The notes under the pieces are model-generated. The model was not told the origin of the DNA. It saw nothing but the letters and a program-made list of their open reading frames with translations, and made no database searches. A DNA stretch of 64,000 bases from JBCCGI01 sp039029355 (lineage in GTDB: Bacteria > Planctomycetota > UBA1135 > GCA-002686595): NCBI GenBank assembly GCA_039029355.1, contig JBCCGI010000026.1, positions 29,586 to 93,585 on the forward strand. The letters run 5' to 3'. The translations under genes were made by a program, and so were the position numbers. Below, piece by piece: positions 61,449-64,000 of this stretch (the stretch's first letter is position 1; every line of letters begins with the position of its first letter).

Positions 61449-62054
61449 ATGTCCTCGCCGACCCCCCAGCTGGAGGACCTGCTGGTCGCACACCGCGGCG
61501 TCCTCGTGGCGCTTCTCGAGCGCGAGTCGGGCGGCCTACGCCGCTACGAGTCCGCCGAGGACCTGGCCCAGGACGTGCACCTGCGGGCGCTCCGCGAGGC
61601 CGAGGCCTTTCGCTACGAGGGCGAGGCGCCGTTCCGCGCCTGGCTCTTTCGCGTCGCCCGCAACCACGTGGCCGAGCGCCACGCCTACTGGACGGCCCTC
61701 AAGCGCGGCTCGGCTCGGGCGCTGCGCCTGTCCCTGGGCGCGACCACGTTCAGCAGCGGAGTGACCCCGCCCGAGGCGCCGATCACGGGTCCTTCCACCT
61801 TTGCCGAGCGGCGCGAGCTGTTGGTGCTTGCCACCAAGGCCCTGGCGAGCTTGCCGGCCCGCGACGCGCAGCTCGTCCGCTGGCGTAGCGAGGGCATGGA
61901 GCTGGAGCTCCAGGCCGACCACCTGGAGCTCTCCTACGCGGCCGCGCAGCGCGCGGGTCTGCGCGCGGTGGAGCGCTTCCGCCAGGCCTTCGAGCTGGTC
62001 CGCCGCGCCTCGGTCCGCGAGGAGACGGGCAGGTCCCATGGGCGCTCCGGCTGA
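61449..62054 (+). CDS. ECF-type RNA polymerase sigma factor
   Basis: Sigma-70-family factor of 201 residues. The ATG at 61449 begins MSSPTPQLEDLLVAHRGVLV; the frame is open upstream but overlaps the divergent gene's leader. Region 2 shows SAEDLAQDVHLRALREAEAF and FRAWLFRVARNHVAERHA; region 4 shows LASLPARDAQLVRWRSEGMELE and SYAAAQRAGLRAVERFRQAF. The region-4 helix-turn-helix is less canonical than in the first sigma factor here. It is divergent from the beta-helix gene (149 nt between starts), a likely but unproven target, and its 3' end overlaps the next gene by 17 nt. Confidence 0.8.
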   Translation: MSSPTPQLEDLLVAHRGVLVALLERESGGLRRYESAEDLAQDVHLRALREAEAFRYEGEAPFRAWLFRVARNHVAERHAYWTALKRGSARALRLSLGATTFSSGVTPPEAPITGPSTFAERRELLVLATKALASLPARDAQLVRWRSEGMELELQADHLELSYAAAQRAGLRAVERFRQAFELVRRASVREETGRSHGRSG

Positions 62055-62922
62055 GGGCGACCGGTACGGGGACGCGCTGCCGGTCGAGCACCGCTACGCG
62101 GACAACGACGGCGTACGCATCCACTACGCCCTTCTCGGCGAGGGGCCGACGGTGGTGCTGCTCCACGGCTTTCCGGACTACTGGTACACCTGGCGTCACC
62201 AGATCCCTGCCCTGGCGGCAGGGCACCGCGTCGCGGCCGTCGACCTGCGCGGCTACAACCGCAGCGATGCGCCCCGCGGTGAGGCGCACTACGCCATGCC
62301 ACACCTGGTCCGCGACGTCCTGGCGGTGCTGAAGGACCTCGGGGTGGTGAGCGCTTCGATCGTGGGGCATGACTGGGGCGCTGCGATCGGGTGGGAGCTG
62401 GCCATGCACGTGCCCACCGCCGTCGAGCGCCTGGCGGTGCTGAGCGTGCCTCACCCGGCCGGTTTGCTGCGCGAGCTCGCGACCAACCCGGAGCAGCGCG
62501 AGGCCAGTCGCTACGCCTGGGACTTCCAGAGCGTGGAGGCGCACCGGGCACTGACGGCGGAACGCCTGGCGGAGTGGGTGCAGGACCCGCCTGCGCGCCG
62601 GCGCTACGTCGAGGCGTTCGAGCGCTCCGACTTCCAGGCGATGCTGCACTACTACCGGCAGAACTACCCCGCCGAGGCGGGGCGTCCGGCCCGGCCGGCC
62701 GTGGCACCGCCGCCGGTGCGCGTTCCGGTGCTGGTCGTTCACGGCAAGGACGACGCGGCGTTGCGGGCGGCCGGGCACGGCGGTACATGGGAGTGGGTGC
62801 ATGCTGAGATGAACCTGCTTCTGCTGCACGGGGTCGGGCACTTCGTGCAACACGAGGCGTCCGAGCGGGTCACGCGCGCGCTGCTGGACTGGCTGCGCCC
62901 ACCGGTTGAGTCCAAGAGCTGA
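62038..62922 (+). CDS. Alpha/beta hydrolase, epoxide hydrolase / haloalkane dehalogenase-like
   Basis: Protein of 294 residues with the alpha/beta-hydrolase fold: oxyanion-hole motif LLHGFPDYWYTW, LRGYNRSDAP, nucleophile elbow VGHDWGAAIG (Asp as nucleophile, as in epoxide hydrolases and dehalogenases), acid-loop region VLVVHGKDDAAL and catalytic His in GVGHFVQHE. Asp nucleophile plus HGFP favours epoxide hydrolase. The cap region (DFQAMLHYYRQNYP) carries Tyr residues that could activate an epoxide. The ATG at 62038 lies inside the sigma factor gene (17-nt overlap in another frame), so the two are coupled. It converges on the comM gene with 2 nt between stops. Confidence 0.85.
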   Translation: MGAPAEGDRYGDALPVEHRYADNDGVRIHYALLGEGPTVVLLHGFPDYWYTWRHQIPALAAGHRVAAVDLRGYNRSDAPRGEAHYAMPHLVRDVLAVLKDLGVVSASIVGHDWGAAIGWELAMHVPTAVERLAVLSVPHPAGLLRELATNPEQREASRYAWDFQSVEAHRALTAERLAEWVQDPPARRRYVEAFERSDFQAMLHYYRQNYPAEAGRPARPAVAPPPVRVPVLVVHGKDDAALRAAGHGGTWEWVHAEMNLLLLHGVGHFVQHEASERVTRALLDWLRPPVESKS

Positions 62923-62924
62923 TC

Positions 62925-63886
62925 TCATGATGGCGGGGGAGCGGGGGCCGGAAGCCCAGCGACGCCGAGCTCGATCCGCAGGGCGAGGGCGCCGGCGAGG
63001 TGCCGCGACGACACCGAGGCTTCGTCTTCGAGGTCGGCCAGGGTGCGGGCGACGCGGCGCAGCGCCTGGACGGCGCGGGCTGAGAGGCTGTGGCGGAGCA
63101 CGGCCTGCTCGAGCAGGGGGCGCGCCGCGTCCGGAACGGCCGCGACGCGGTCGAGCAGCGCCGTGCCGACGCGCGCGTTGGGGATCGGTCCCTGACGCTC
63201 GTGGGCGCGCCGTGCCGCGCTCGTGACCCGTTCGCGGAGCGAGGCGGCGGAGGCGCGCGGGCGCGGTGGAGCCATCAGCTCTTCGAGCGAGGGCGCCGGC
63301 AGCTCGATCCGCAGGTCGACCCGATCGAGCAGCGGGCCGGAGATGCGCTGGTGGTAGCGCCGGACCTCGCCGCTGGAGCAGCGGCACGGAGTGCGCGGAT
63401 GCCCGCGGTAGCCGCAGGGGCACGGGTTCATGGCGGCGATGAGCTGGAAGCGCGCCGGCAACTCGAGCCGTCGGGCCGCCCGCGACAGCGTGACGCGCCC
63501 TTCCTCGAGCGGTTGGCGGAGCGTCTCGAGCACGTCCCGGCGCCACTCGGGGAGCTCGTCGAGGAACAGGACGCCGCGGTGGGCGAGCGTGATCTCACCC
63601 GGCGCGGGAGGCGAGCCGCCGCCGACCAGTCCCGCGCTGGAGGTCGTGGGGTGGGGCGCCCGGAAGGGCCGCCGGGTGGCGAGCGCCGCCGGCCAGCGGC
63701 TGGTGACCGAACGGACGCGGGTGATGTCGAGCAGCTCGTCGAAGCTGGGGTGGGGGAGGAGGTCGGCCAGCGACCGGGCCAGCAGGCTCTTGCCCGTGCC
63801 CGGGGGGCCGAGGAACAGGAGCCCGTGCCCGCCCGCCGCGGCGACGGTGAGCGCTCGCTTGGCGGTCTCTTGGCCGCGCACGTCGT
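62925..63886 (-). pseudogene. comM: Truncated ComM/YifB-family Mg-chelatase-like AAA+ ATPase
   Basis: C-terminal ~320 residues of a ComM/YifB protein (normally ~500): DDVRGQETAKRALTVAAAGG, Walker A FLGPPGTGKSLLAR, FRAPHPTTSSAGLVGGG, Walker B GVLFLDELPEWRRD, AAMNPCPCGYRGHP, the sensor stretch RISGPLLDRVDLRIELP and the C-terminal Mg_chelatase_C helices. ComM is a hexameric helicase used for branch migration in transformation; YifB relatives are common housekeeping genes. The N-terminal Lon-protease-like S5 domain (~170 residues) is missing because at 63887 the sequence turns into an inverted copy of the gene's own Walker-A region, which brings an in-frame TGA at 63894-63896. The break may be an assembly error; see the repeat feature. 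Confidence 0.8.
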
Positions 63887-64000
63887 CGAGCGCTCACCGT
63901 CGCCGCGGCGGGCGGGCACGGGCTCCTGTTCCTCGGCCCCCCGGGCACGGGCAAGAGCCTGCTGGCCCGGTCGCTGGCCGACCTCCTCCCCCACCCCAGC
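63744..64000. repeat. Perfect inverted repeat (>=114-bp arms, 29-nt spacer) at window end
   Basis: 63887-64000 is the exact reverse complement of 63744-63857, base for base; the 29-nt spacer is 63858-63886. Both arms encode the same ComM segment (ALTVAAAGGHGLLFLGPPGT onwards), once on each strand. The right arm reaches the window edge, so its true length is unknown. Confidence 0.97.

Overview
This window is bacterial chromosomal DNA with very high G+C and dense coding. Several traits point to the phylum Planctomycetota. It carries giant secreted proteins with Ig-like, glycine-rich, ELWxxDGT and beta-helix repeats, membrane Ser/Thr kinases beside ECF sigma factors, a kinase-coiled-coil-SUMF1 architecture, and many lipoproteins. 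This assignment rests on architecture only; there is no rRNA gene here, and I saw no tRNA, CRISPR array, insertion sequence or prophage.

Layout. (1) 1-9019: a tandem set of large Ig-like/glycine-rich lipoproteins (one cut by the window start, two full copies) and a shorter relative lacking the glycine-rich middle. (2) 9019-18384: type IV pilus/type II secretion assembly genes (pilD; then pilT-pilB-pilC-pilA), interrupted by an OmpA-like lipoprotein and an EF-G paralogue. pilM, N, O, P and Q are not present. (3) 18404-20069: tatD and a HEAT-like lipoprotein on the minus strand. (4) 20353-31057: three more giant lipoproteins of a second subfamily with an amidohydrolase between the second and third. 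(5) 31204-38108: DHH phosphoesterase, metallophosphoesterase, proline dehydrogenase, CutA, a sulfatase-fold lipoprotein with a degraded active site, a polytopic GT-C-like membrane protein and a small secreted protein. (6) 38286-44026: a TolC/MacA/MacB-type export operon ending in a DUF3052 gene. (7) 44023-50706, minus strand: a RidA-domain lipoprotein and two tandem 1,015-residue ELWxxDGT proteins. (8) 50934-54911: a signalling locus with a coiled-coil membrane protein, an ECF sigma factor and a membrane kinase. (9) 55266-61299, minus strand: a kinase and a SUMF1-domain reading frame separated only by one in-frame TGA, then a secreted beta-helix protein with four ~600-nt repeats. (10) 61449-64000: a second ECF sigma factor, an alpha/beta hydrolase, and a comM/yifB gene cut by a perfect inverted duplication of its own Walker-A region at the window edge.

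How the parts fit. The strongest theme is cell surface and envelope. Seven related secreted proteins (six recognisable lipoproteins and one C-terminal fragment) lie on both sides of the pilus assembly genes, and one of them is translationally coupled to the prepilin peptidase gene. That makes a surface-adhesin or pilus-partner role a reasonable hypothesis, but nothing in the sequence proves it. The kinase/ECF pairs look like surface-sensing regulation. Two places need caution as possible assembly or sequencing problems: the in-frame TGA at 56397 and the fold-back repeat at 63744-64000.
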